Assembly (NCBI GenBank): GCA_027624045.1
Contig: JAQBUE010000017.1
Location: 1-46,548 of the forward strand
Direction: 5' to 3'
Source of the DNA: Acidobacteriota bacterium
GTDB lineage: Bacteria > Acidobacteriota > Terriglobia > Bryobacterales > UBA6623
Length of the DNA stretch: 46,548 bases
Position 1 is the stretch's first letter. Each line of letters begins with the position of its first letter. The position numbers and the translations under genes are program-made. Below, in pieces: positions 35,780 through 44,405 of the stretch. The notes under the pieces are model-generated. The model was not told where the DNA came from. It searched no databases and worked only from the letters and a program-made list of their open reading frames with translations.

Positions 35780-35832
35780 CATGTACACCCCACCCCTCCG
35801 CAACCCCATTCTCCCGCGTGCATAATAAAACC

Positions 35833-36264
35833 ATGCTCGTGAACTGGATTCGATTTTTCTTGTTCATGGCTATTCTGGCCGTGCTCGCCGTGGCGGTCTT
35901 GCTGAATTGGGATCGCAGCGACAAAGACATCGTCAAGGCGCTCGAGAAGGGCGCTGAGCATGCCCGCCGCGACGCGCTCGCTCTCGGACGCGGCACGAGT
36001 GAAACCCTGGCCCAGACGGCCGAAACCATCAACGAGCGGAGCCGCCAGATCCGCGCCGAGACCGAGCAATCACGGCAGCAGATCAAAGACACGGGCCGTG
36101 AGCAACAGCAGGAGCTGGCCGAGCAGAAGGATGCTGTTCAGGAGCATGTCCAGCAGCTCGAAACCGACGCGCTCACCTGGAAGGACAAACTGCTCGCTCG
36201 AATCCAGGCCGCCGCGACTCGACTCCGTGTCTGGTTGAAGGGGCAAACCGCCGGCGATTCGTGA
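35833..36264 (+). CDS. Membrane-anchored coiled-coil protein, unknown
   Basis: A 143-residue protein. The ATG at 35833 is followed by one membrane helix (WIRFFLFMAILAVLAVAVLL), then a long charged helix with heptad-like spacing (ETLAQTAETINERSRQIRAE and the Gln/Glu-rich stretch after it), ending near a short basic tail. It is probably anchored in the inner membrane with the coiled coil facing out. I do not recognise the family. It is divergent from accD and convergent with the reductase at 36276. Confidence 0.65.
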   Translation: MLVNWIRFFLFMAILAVLAVAVLLNWDRSDKDIVKALEKGAEHARRDALALGRGTSETLAQTAETINERSRQIRAETEQSRQQIKDTGREQQQELAEQKDAVQEHVQQLETDALTWKDKLLARIQAAATRLRVWLKGQTAGDS

Positions 36265-36275
36265 GCACAGCGCCC

Positions 36276-37235
36276 TCAGTCGGCGGGCGCCTTGAGCTGA
36301 CCGCGCGCCAGTAGCTCGCTCGGCAGCAACGCGGCGTAAATGGCCGACTGCACCGGAGTGGGCGTCCCTGCCTCGCGGCCGTACCGTACAACGGTACCGA
36401 CCTGGAACTCGAACTCCGACGGCAGGCCCGCCGCGATATCCCGGTGCATCGACGCAGTCGCGCCGGCGGGCAGGTCGTCCACACGCCGCATCGCCTTCCC
36501 GGGCAAGTTCGCATCCAGCCGCACGCCCCGTTTCAGCCCCACAGCCACGACTTCTTCCATCGCCGACAACAGCATTTGGCGCGTCTCGGGGACGGCCCGC
36601 ACAATCCCGGCCGGCTGCCGCGCCACCGCACCCACCGCGCCCAACGCCTCGACTTGCATCAGCTTCATCCACATCGCGGCTTCGATGTCATCCGGCACAA
36701 CCGTCGACATGCCCGTGGCTGCCGCGAACGCCGCGCGCACCCGCTCAACTCGCTCCGTTTTCTCGCCCCTGAGTTCCCCATGCAGCTCGCCGAACTCGAT
36801 CACCGGCTCCAGGCCGATGTGTTCGATCGCCGCCGGGCCGGTCTTGGACGCGAAAATCTTACACAGCCCACCCAATACGACCTCCGTCCCGAGCACGGCG
36901 CCCAGCAAGCCCGGCGCTTCCAGACCGTTCTGCAAGGGGACCACCACCGTTTGCGGCCCGATCAGCGGCGCAAGCGATGGAGCGATCGCGCTCACCTGCC
37001 AAGCTTTCACCGCCGTCAGCACCACATCCACCGGCCCGATCTCACCCGGATCGGCCGCCAAATTCGGCCGCCGGATCTCGAAGTCACCGGCAATGCTCTT
37101 CACCCGCAACCCCCCGCTCCGCAAAGCCTCAAGGGTCCCGCCGCGCGCCACGAAGAAAACATCGTGACCCGCCTGCGCCAACCGACCCCCAAAATAACCG
37201 CCGACCGCCCCCACACCAATAACCGCGACACGCAT
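36276..37235 (-). CDS. 2-dehydropantoate 2-reductase family protein
   Basis: A 319-residue NADPH-dependent oxidoreductase of the PanE/ApbA fold. The N-terminal nucleotide loop is VIGVGAVGGYFGGRLAQ, and the family block VVVPLQNGLEAP follows. The C-terminal domain has AAMWMKLMQVEALGAVGAVA. In PanE of E. coli the catalytic lysine is followed four residues later by a conserved Asn; here that position is Val and the next is Glu. The gene may be a paralogue with another substrate rather than the pantothenate enzyme. The start is ATG 37235; an ATG three codons upstream is the alternative. Confidence 0.82.
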   Translation of the reverse strand: MRVAVIGVGAVGGYFGGRLAQAGHDVFFVARGGTLEALRSGGLRVKSIAGDFEIRRPNLAADPGEIGPVDVVLTAVKAWQVSAIAPSLAPLIGPQTVVVPLQNGLEAPGLLGAVLGTEVVLGGLCKIFASKTGPAAIEHIGLEPVIEFGELHGELRGEKTERVERVRAAFAAATGMSTVVPDDIEAAMWMKLMQVEALGAVGAVARQPAGIVRAVPETRQMLLSAMEEVVAVGLKRGVRLDANLPGKAMRRVDDLPAGATASMHRDIAAGLPSEFEFQVGTVVRYGREAGTPTPVQSAIYAALLPSELLARGQLKAPAD

Positions 37236-37395
37236 GGAATCCATTGTCGCCTACCGACGCGCTCCGGACGATACACTGAGCGGCCGCGGCGCGTCTCAGT
37301 CCGTGGAGCATCTTGCTCTATTCGCTGTTCTTTATTCCCTTCGAGAGGCCGCAAGCACAGGCCCCAACAGGCGGCGGTTCAGCCGCGCGTTCGAG

Positions 37396-38007
37396 CTAGT
37401 CTTGGGCGGCGTCTGGCGGGTATTCGCCCAGGTTCTTCAGGACCCTTCCCGCCACGCGGTCCGGATAGCCGAATTCATCGCCAAGCACGCCGCGTAGCGC
37501 CGCGGCCAGCGGACGCGCGTCTTCGCCCAGCGCTTCGAGTGCATGAGCGGCGTGAAGCCTCGCGCCGCCGTTCGTATCGGAGAGCGCCGCGGCCAATACC
37601 GGCAGGCCTTCTTCGGTCTTGCCGAGGCGGCACAGTCCGTACCCGGCCCAGATGCGAACGTCGGCGATGTCGTCACTCAGTCTCTCTCGCAGGTCGCCTT
37701 CGAAATCCGCCGCCGTCTCTCCGAGCGTGTTGACCGAGCGCACCGCCCAATGGCGCACGGCTCGGTCGTCATGTCTGAGAGCGGCACGAAGGCTGCGCAC
37801 GGCCGCCGCGTCGTCCGCGTGCCGCCGTGCCAGCTCGCCGACCGCGCGAACAGCGGATAGGCGGTCTTGCCGCTCGGCGCTGTCGAGTTGCCGGGTCCAC
37901 TCCGCAAGCGGCTTACCCGCCAGCTCCAGATTCGGGCCGTGGCAGCCGCACAGAAAGAGAGCGGTTACTATCGCGGTTCCGACCTGGAAAGCGTCAGTGC
38001 GTCGCAT
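37396..38007 (-). CDS. HEAT-repeat lipoprotein
   Basis: A 203-residue protein with a lipoprotein signal (TAIVTALFLCGCHG, the lipobox cysteine at residue 22). The rest consists of about four HEAT-like helical pairs, seen in RQDRLSAVRAVGELARRHAD, DDRAVRHWAVRSVNTLGETA, DIADVRIWAGYGLCRLGKTE and GGARLHAAHALEALGEDARP. It probably acts as a protein-binding scaffold on a membrane facing the periplasm. No partner is apparent from the neighbours. Confidence 0.82.
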   Translation of the reverse strand: MRRTDAFQVGTAIVTALFLCGCHGPNLELAGKPLAEWTRQLDSAERQDRLSAVRAVGELARRHADDAAAVRSLRAALRHDDRAVRHWAVRSVNTLGETAADFEGDLRERLSDDIADVRIWAGYGLCRLGKTEEGLPVLAAALSDTNGGARLHAAHALEALGEDARPLAAALRGVLGDEFGYPDRVAGRVLKNLGEYPPDAAQD

Positions 38008-38261
38008 GATGATCTCTACCTTAACAGGCTATTCAGCGGTCGCCCCCCGGTTGGGACGCTTACCGTGTCGGCGTACCGAAGAGCATCGCCGATCCAAACT
38101 GAGTCTCTACGTTTCTCGGGACGCCCGCGGTTTGGTTGGCCCGCAGCGGATTTGAAATTACGAGCGCGACTCGACGCTATCTTTCCGCATCTTTCCGCGC
38201 ACAAGCACAGCGATGCTACTGGGTGTTCGCGGGCTCACGCTCGACGGAGGACGCCTTTACG

Positions 38262-38453
38262 TTAAGCGGCTGACCACTTATCCAGCAGGCTGGTCACGCG
38301 ACTGAAGATGACGCTGACACTCTCTGTGATGTCCGGGATGAACGCACCTCCCGCCACGGCGATGAAGCCGGCCAAGAGGGAATACTCAACTAAGTCCTGT
38401 GCGCGATCGTCCGTTGCGAGGACGCTGATACGCGCATAGAGTCTCATCATCAT
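38262..38453 (-). CDS. Orphan Flp-type pilin
   Basis: A 63-residue type IVb (Flp/Tad) prepilin. A short charged leader (MMMRLYARISVLATDDRA) precedes QDLVEYSLLAGFIAVAGGAF, with the Glu-Tyr pair conserved in Flp pilins and a hydrophobic helix, then a short C-terminal tail. The residue before the mature Gln is Ala (RAQDLVEY), whereas prepilin peptidases normally cleave after Gly. AGGAG lies 8 nt before the first of three consecutive ATG codons (38453). No secretion ATPase or TadV peptidase is nearby; a CpaE-like ATPase lies 33 kb away. Confidence 0.82.
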   Translation of the reverse strand: MMMRLYARISVLATDDRAQDLVEYSLLAGFIAVAGGAFIPDITESVSVIFSRVTSLLDKWSAA

Positions 38454-38998
38454 TATCTCTGCTCCTAATTTCCGTTCGTCAGCCCGTAACTCGTCGTTGC
38501 GGGCGCCAGCCCTGAGTGACGCCCCATTCGGAGCAGTTCCCGGAGGTAAGGAACCCACTGCAGGAACCACGGAATACCCTTCAACAAGACATCTGACAAG
38601 GTTCATTTTCGTACCAGAGGATTTCCAAAACTTGCGGTACTCAGCCCCAGTACTTTCCGGCTGCCGTGTAGGCCGTATTGGCGACAAAGCCTCTGGCTAA
38701 GCCCCTTGTCGCCGATATTGACGCTCTGCCACGAGCTTCGCAGCAGGATGCGAGGCGGGCGGCTCGATTGCGCCCGCGCGGAGACGAGACTGTCGACCCA
38801 ACGAAAGCCGGCCGCGATGGTTGGATTGTAGCGTTGCCGGGCCAACGAATGTACGCCCGCTCGCGCCTGGAAGGGCGCTATGTGTATTGTTCTGTGAAAC
38901 TTAACCCTTCTCGATACTACGGCACCACAAGTTATACTGAGCGGGACCGATGGCAACTCACGTAACCTCGCGGGACCTGTCATCGAACTAGGGTATTG
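38454..38998. other. Long region without a convincing gene, with one stem-loop
   Basis: Frames here are poor in protein-like features. At 38680-38713 there is a compound stem-loop: GGCGACAA and TTGTCGCC pair over 8 bp and enclose a small AGCC-TCT-GGCT hairpin. A second small hairpin (GTACT, 7 nt, AGTAC) lies at about 38643-38659. These are upstream of the pilin on the minus strand and could belong to its leader. A 95-codon TTG frame at 38678-38965 on plus is not convincing. Confidence 0.45.
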
Positions 38999-39463
38999 AT
39001 GGCTTCTCTGCATCCAGCGCTTCGATGGTTTCTGGTTTCGTGGATCTGCGCTGGTCTGTTGCCTCTGGGCTCGATGGCTCACTTAGCCATGGGCGCTGAA
39101 GCCGACTGTGCCGTCCATGGAAACGCCTGTCGCTGCCCTGTAGCGTGCCGCCGTGGCGCTCACGGGCACGATGATATCGCAGCCGCGCCCGCCTGTCACC
39201 GCGCAGCCAACGTCAAGGCCCCGGCCCGCGATCACCACGAAGATGCTTCCGAGCGCAGCCCCAAGTGGTCGTCTTGCGGCCCGCGGCCGTCTGAGCTTGC
39301 TTGGTCAGATCTGCAGCGCAGCCTTCCCCCGTTAGTAACCACTCTGAGATACCACACCGCACCGGGTGGTTTGATCGGTCCGATCCACACGCCTGCGATC
39401 GACGACGAACGATCCACGCCTCATCGCCCTCCGAGATTTTCGCTTTTCTCCTCAGCCATCTGA
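38999..39463 (+). CDS. Cys/His-rich exported protein upstream of the TonB receptor
   Basis: A 154-residue protein with a hydrophobic N-terminal segment (RWFLVSWICAGLLPLGSMAH) likely to act as a signal peptide. After it come clustered cysteines and histidines (CAVHGNACRCPVACRRGAHG, then HDDIAAAPACHRAANV and a DHHEDAS motif), which suggests metal binding. The remainder is Pro/Arg-rich and unstructured in look. ATG 38999 is preferred to TTG 38996. It precedes the receptor gene by 113 nt on the same strand, an arrangement that fits a metal-uptake pair, but I do not recognise the family. Confidence 0.55.
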   Translation: MASLHPALRWFLVSWICAGLLPLGSMAHLAMGAEADCAVHGNACRCPVACRRGAHGHDDIAAAPACHRAANVKAPARDHHEDASERSPKWSSCGPRPSELAWSDLQRSLPPLVTTLRYHTAPGGLIGPIHTPAIDDERSTPHRPPRFSLFSSAI

Positions 39464-39576
39464 ACTCCGAGCGCGGCCACGCGAGCCGCTACTCTCGGGA
39501 CCGTCGTAGGTCTCGACGTCTCGCCGTGCCGTGCGGACGGCGTGCCGGCCTAACCCGTTTTGACAGGAGAAGAGTA

Positions 39577-42097
39577 ATGCCACCGCCACTTTACAGAGCA
39601 GGAAAAGGAAGACGCGCCGCCGTCTGGATGACTGTCCTCATCTTGGCCGGGTGTGGGGCGCTGTCAGCGCAGCAGTCCATCATGGGAGAAGTGAAAGATG
39701 CATCGACCGGGGTGGCCCTCGCCGAGGCGGAGGTCCATATCGTTGACAATGCCACCCGCACCGATCACGTTACGGCCTCCGGCGAATCGGGGCGGTTCTC
39801 AGTGCTCGACCTGCCACCAGGGGCCTTCGAGGTCACGATTCGCAAGGACGGTTTTCTCAGTGAAAGGTCGCAGGTCTCGCTCACGCCGCGCCGCGTACTG
39901 ACCCTTGAAGTCGCCCTGCAGCCCGCCACCGCCGACAGCGAAACCGTTGTGGTCGATGGGCAGGTCGATCTGTTTGACACGCAGCGAGCCCAGACTTCCG
40001 TCGTGATGAGCCGCGTTGACTTGGAGCAGATCCCCGGCTTCCAGCAGACCGACATCCCGAAGCTCGTGAGTCGAACCGTGCCCGGAGCCATTCAGGGGCA
40101 CGACAACTTCATCCACCTCAAAGGCAATGAGCTGTCGTTGCACCAGTTCGTCGACGGCGTCGCCTTCCTCGACAACCCTCACTCGCACTTCACGCCAGGC
40201 CTGACACCGCGGATCATCGAGTCGGTGAACGTCATCACCGGCGGCATGCCCGCCGAGTTCGGCAGTCGAGCCGGAGGGATTCTTGACATCGTGACGAAGT
40301 CGGGCCGCAACGTCGGCGGAGGAAGTGTCACCTTGGGAGCAGGAACGATTGTTGGGCGCGATGCCGCTTTCGAGTACGGCATCGGACGCGACAAGTGGGA
40401 CGCATATTTTCTCGGCAGCGGTTTTAGTGACGGGCGATTCCTGAATCCGCCGCAACAGCGTGAGATCCACGATCTCGGATACGGTTCGCGCTCGGTGTTA
40501 AAGCTCGGCTTCAGGCCCGGCGACAACGACCGGCTGAGTCTGCTCGTTTCCGGGGGCGGTATCAACTTCCAGCTGCCAAACACGACGGAGGAACTTCTGC
40601 TGGGCCGCGACCCGCTCCGGCGGACGCGGGAAACCTCGGCTGTGCTTCGCTGGCAACGGGCGCTGTCGGCCGATGCTCTTCTGACGACCTCGGCCTACAA
40701 CCGCTATGTGTCCGATCGCCTCGTCGGGACCAGTGATCCGGTGACTCCTTTTGGCCAGGGCTTTCGACGAACCGCGACGACGGGAGCGAAAGTCGACCTG
40801 CTCTACTACGCCGCGGGGCACACGCTGAAGGCAGGTCTGGACGCCTCGGTCATCAGCCTCAACGAAGACCTGATCTTCGACCCCAGGGAAGAAGCGCACG
40901 AGGAAGCTGAAGAGGCGGCACACGAGAATGGCCTTTCGGCGGCGCCGGCCTTCGTTTGGCCGAAGGCTCTGCTTCCAGGACCCTTCGCGCGCGTTCAGCG
41001 AAGCGGCCCTGCCGCCAATCCAGTTCCGCGGCCGGCGACGGGGTGGTCAGGGTAGCTTCTACATCCAAGACCGTTTCTCGCCCTTTAAAAATTTTACGGT
41101 GCAGGCGGGCGTTCGCTATGACCGTTACAGCGTCGTCCTCACCGAAGACTTGATCAGTCCTCGCATCGGATTGAGCTACCACATCCCGACCGGTACGGTG
41201 ATCCGTGCCGCCTACAACCGATTCTTCGTGCCACCACCGTTGGAGTATGTCCAGCTCGGGTCGGCGCTCGGATCGGGTGCGTTCGAGCCGCACCAAGATG
41301 AGCACGCCGAGCAGGCGGAACAGGAGGTCTTCCCTGGTGCGATTCGTGCGCTCAGCCAGCATTACTTCGAGTTCGGCGTGCAGCAGAAGCTTCATTCGAA
41401 GATTGTGCTCGACGTTTCGGGATTCCACCACCAGGGCCGCCACGCCTTCGAGAACGTCGAGTTGTCGAACACCCGGCTGTTCGTGCCCACCAACTTCAAC
41501 CGCGAGCGAACTTGGGGCGCGGACTTCTCACTGCGGCTCAGGCCTCTCGGCAAGCTGGGAGTCTTTGGCCTCTTGAACTATAACCACACCATTACGAACT
41601 TCTTTGGGCCCGTGTCCGGCGGTCAGCCGAGTGCGGAGGGTGAAGGCGGAGCGAAGATCACGCCGGCGTTCGACCAGCGCCATACGGCCACTTCGACGAT
41701 CGGCTACCGCCACGACCGAAGCGGCTTCGTCCTGGGCCTTGCCACTGCCTTCGGTAGCGGTACGCCCGCCGAGTTGGCGTTCAACGATGACGGCGAGCCA
41801 GTGGGCGTTGATCCAGCGGCGGTGCTGCGTAAGAGTTCATTCCTGCCCGTCCCATTCTTCTCAGGCGGCGCGGAGGAAGCGGGGGAGGAGCGGCTGGTTC
41901 GACTCCCCTCCCACTGGACCTTTGACTTCTGGACGGGCCTCACGGTCTGGAAGGTCGAGTCGAAATCGGCGGACTTGCGTTTCAGCTTCGAGAACATCGG
42001 CGATCGGACCTTCGCCATCGCTAAAGAAAGCGAAACCAGTCCGATACAATTCGGGGCGCGCCGCCGCATTTCCGGGCAGTTGCGCTTCCGGTTTTGA
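39577..42097 (+). pseudogene. TonB-dependent receptor (Oar-like) interrupted by a frameshift
   Basis: The ATG at 39577 has AGGAG 7 nt upstream and starts a signal peptide (VWMTVLILAGCGALSAQQ). A carboxypeptidase-regulatory-like beta-sandwich follows (VKDASTGVALAEAEVHIVDN), then the plug domain (HDNFIHLKGNELSLHQFVDG; VITGGMPAEFGSRAGGI). This frame ends at TAG 41053-41055 in sequence that no longer looks like a barrel. The barrel continues in the +1-shifted frame (GGQGSFYIQDRFSPFKNFTV onwards) to a terminal strand RISGQLRFRF with the C-terminal Phe of outer-membrane proteins. The shift lies within about 40940-41045. Loops are rich in Glu and His (EEAHEEAEEAAHEN), which would fit metal transport. 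It may be a real pseudogene or a sequencing error; together the two parts match a full-length receptor of about 840 residues. Confidence 0.85.
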
Positions 42098-42131
42098 CCG
42101 CCAGCGGCCCAGCGGATCCGTCCATTGTGGC

Positions 42132-42169
42132 GCAAGGCTCCCGCCTTGCCGGGTCGCGAGTCCTCGCGA
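42132..42169. repeat. Pair of hairpins after the receptor gene
   Basis: GCAAGGC, TCCC, GCCTTGC (42132-42149 region, 7-bp stem) is followed by TCGCGAG, TC, CTCGCGA (42154-42169, 7-bp stem). There is no T tract. They resemble dispersed extragenic palindromes more than a terminator, although they do lie 35 nt after the receptor stop. Confidence 0.65.
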
Positions 42170-42277
42170 TCCAGGACCGCTTGTCAGCAAAACAGCCCGC
42201 CGACCGAGGATGAGCTGGCACGCTCCAAGCATTTGCAGACCGTGTAACTACCGGGACAGTTTGAAACGAAGAGTTCG

Positions 42278-42526
42278 ATGATGCAGGCGCTGGGCCAAAT
42301 GATCAGCTTTGGGCTTCCCGAGGATTACTACGAAACTTACACCGCGAAACTGGCGGCGTTACGGACGGCGCTAGTTGACACGATTGCTGCGGGGCTCGAA
42401 GATGCCCCAGGGCCAGCCCCCTTGCAACTTGTCACATTGACAGCGGTCGCCACCGGGTCCGAGCATGGAAAGGGGAGACCAGTACGTTCATGCCGGTTCA
42501 ATCACCTAGGAAGGAACGCCCACTAA
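42278..42526 (+). CDS. Small ORF of uncertain status before the unknown 277-residue protein
   Basis: An 82-codon frame beginning with two ATG codons. Its first 50 residues look protein-like and helical (LPEDYYETYTAKLAALRTAL, then VDTIAAGLEDA), while the last 20 are Arg-rich and overlap the next gene in another frame. It could be a short partner protein, or the N-terminal remnant of a larger protein. GAAGAG lies 6 nt before the ATG. No family recognised. Confidence 0.35.
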   Translation: MMQALGQMISFGLPEDYYETYTAKLAALRTALVDTIAAGLEDAPGPAPLQLVTLTAVATGSEHGKGRPVRSCRFNHLGRNAH

Positions 42527-43323
42527 TTGAACTTTTCTTGACTGCGTACGACGATGGTACGTTCAAAGGGTGCTCGATTGAGTGGCTTGAAGACGAGCTG
42601 GATGGTGCCGTGGAGGGACGCGCGACCAACACTTCCGGGCGAACCGTTGCAATTGAGCATACGCTGATCCAGCCCTTCGAGGACGAGAAGAGCGACTCGC
42701 ATCGCTTCCTAAGGGCCTTCCGACGAATCGAGCAGGACCCGTCACTTGTGATGCCTCAATACCAGATTGATCTGACGTTCCCAGTTGGTGCCCTACCTAC
42801 CGGATACGATTGGGATGTCGTTGGGGAAGAAGTGCGTACTTGGCTCGCGACGAATAGAGGCGACTTCGTTGTAGGCACGTCGAATTACGCCTGCACGGTC
42901 GGGGCTGCTTCGGGCAAAGAACCCTTCGAATTGAGTTTCACTCTGACCGTTGAGGACATGGAAGGAAAACTGCCTGGCTGCTGGCGGATTGGCCGGACGG
43001 GTGTCCCACGGACACTTGATGCCGTTGTCGATAAGGCGCTACGAACAAAGCTGCCCAAACTGGTGAACACGCCCGCCGATCAACACATCCTACTTTTGGA
43101 ACTCGACCAACCCATCTCGGGCCCGCAAGCGATTTATGACACTATTGCGAAAAAGGCGCGTCAGTATCCCGATATCCGCCGTGTTGAGATCTGGTTCGTG
43201 GACACGGTTGCAAGGTACACCGAAGATTACGTCACGTTCGAACTAAGGGATTCGGACGGCTTCGCCCAAAGCATATCGTTTGAGGGAGATAAGGCTCCAC
43301 GGTGCCGGGACGACCGTAAATGA
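42490..43323 (+). CDS. Unrecognised protein, possibly nuclease-like
   Basis: A 277-residue soluble protein with clear alternation of predicted strands and helices. The N-terminal part has FLTAYDDGTFKGCSIEWLED and then GRTVAIEHTLIQPFEDEKSD. An acidic residue in an early strand followed by a strand ending I-E-H-T recalls some restriction-endonuclease-like proteins, but the catalytic lysine of PD-(D/E)XK is not evident. The C-terminal part (ADQHILLLELDQPISGPQAI; VEIWFVDTVARYTEDYVTFE) looks like a complete last domain. GGGGAG lies about 14 nt before the ATG, which is rather far. It overlaps the preceding small ORF by 37 nt. Function unknown; the nuclease idea is inference only. Confidence 0.6.
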   Translation: MPVQSPRKERPLIELFLTAYDDGTFKGCSIEWLEDELDGAVEGRATNTSGRTVAIEHTLIQPFEDEKSDSHRFLRAFRRIEQDPSLVMPQYQIDLTFPVGALPTGYDWDVVGEEVRTWLATNRGDFVVGTSNYACTVGAASGKEPFELSFTLTVEDMEGKLPGCWRIGRTGVPRTLDAVVDKALRTKLPKLVNTPADQHILLLELDQPISGPQAIYDTIAKKARQYPDIRRVEIWFVDTVARYTEDYVTFELRDSDGFAQSISFEGDKAPRCRDDRK

Positions 43324-43516
43324 TCCAGGGTGCTTTCCTATGTTCCAGGAAGCACCCGCGTCAACCGTTCTCACGCGCGCAGCGCCGTTCCTGGCCACCC
43401 CGCCACTAATAGCACCTGACAGTGGGCAAAATCGACCCCAAAACCGCAGCGCTGTGGCTATCTGGCTTGCCTCCAAGCATAGGCCGGTACCGTTGCGCCC
43501 ATCCATAAACAAGGGT

Positions 43517-44233
43517 ATGATTGCGTTCGGGATGCGAACTCTGCTTCATCGCTACGTCTTGGTGACGCTGCTGGCGATTGGTGCTGCCGGGCTTCTCGCC
43601 GGGCAAACGGATGTTGAGGCGCTACGAGCTAGGGCCGAGCAGGGGAACGCCGATACTCAGCACAACCTCGGCCTCATGTACTACAACGGCGAAGGCGTTC
43701 CCCAGGACTACGCCCAAGCCGTTAAGTGGTATCGGATGGCTGCTGCGCAGGGGGACGCCGATGCGCAGCTATACCTCGGCTTCATGTACATCAAGGGCCA
43801 AGGCGTTCCCCAGGACTACGCCGAAGCCGCAAAGTGGTATCGGATGGCTGCTGAGCAAGGAGACGCCAGCGCCCAGTACAGCCTCGGCGTCATGTACTAC
43901 AACGGGCGAGCCATTCCCCAGGACTACGCCCAAGCCGTTAAGTGGTATCGGATGGCTGCTGCGCAGGGGAACGCCGATACTCAGCGAAACCTCGGCCTCA
44001 TGTACTACAACGGGCGAGGCGTCCCGCAGGACTACGTGCGCGCACACATGTGGGTGAACCTAGCGGCGTCTCGCTCCCAAGGCGAAGAGCTTGAGCGGTT
44101 TAGCAAAGTACGAGAAACACTCGCTAAAGGAATGACTCCTGACCAGATAGCCGAAGCCCAACGGCTAGCCCGCGAGTGGAAGCCGAAGACGTGGGATGAG
44201 TTGAAGAAGGGCTTGGAGACGGAGAGCCGCTAA
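43517..44233 (+). CDS. Exported SEL1-repeat protein
   Basis: A 238-residue protein with an N-terminal signal (LLHRYVLVTLLAIGAAGLLAG) and four SEL1 (TPR-like) repeats of 36 residues, each with the pattern LGxMYYNGxGVPQDYAQAVK and KWYRMAA. A helical tail follows (GMTPDQIAEAQRLAREWKPK). SEL1 proteins serve as binding scaffolds in signalling and envelope processes. At DNA level the repeats are 108 bp long and nearly identical, so they duplicated recently. ATG 43517 or ATG 43532 may be the start; a TTG at 43280 would add residues overlapping the previous gene and lacks support. Confidence 0.8.
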   Translation: MIAFGMRTLLHRYVLVTLLAIGAAGLLAGQTDVEALRARAEQGNADTQHNLGLMYYNGEGVPQDYAQAVKWYRMAAAQGDADAQLYLGFMYIKGQGVPQDYAEAAKWYRMAAEQGDASAQYSLGVMYYNGRAIPQDYAQAVKWYRMAAAQGNADTQRNLGLMYYNGRGVPQDYVRAHMWVNLAASRSQGEELERFSKVRETLAKGMTPDQIAEAQRLAREWKPKTWDELKKGLETESR

Positions 44234-44405
44234 CGTGGACACGACCCTTGCCTCTGCGGGTCCTGATTTGTCGATTCGTGCGGGCGGGCTTTGAGGGTCG
44301 TCCGATCGACAGATGGGCGCGCAAACAATTCGCTCTCGCTCCATCGCTGAAGAAGCTTATTCAGATCAGCCCAAGCCAGAGTTAGGTCGGGAGGGCCCAC
44401 CCATA

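Noticed and set aside
36444-37733. A 429-codon plus-strand frame
   Set aside because: It is Arg/His/Pro-rich shadow sequence opposite the PanE-family and HEAT-repeat genes.
38678-38965. A 95-codon plus-strand frame starting at TTG
   Set aside because: Composition is not protein-like, there is no ribosome-binding site, and it runs through a stem-loop.
43620-44060. Regularly spaced near-identical 108-bp units, considered as a CRISPR or satellite array
   Set aside because: The units encode 36-residue SEL1 repeats in one open frame, and there are no variable spacers.
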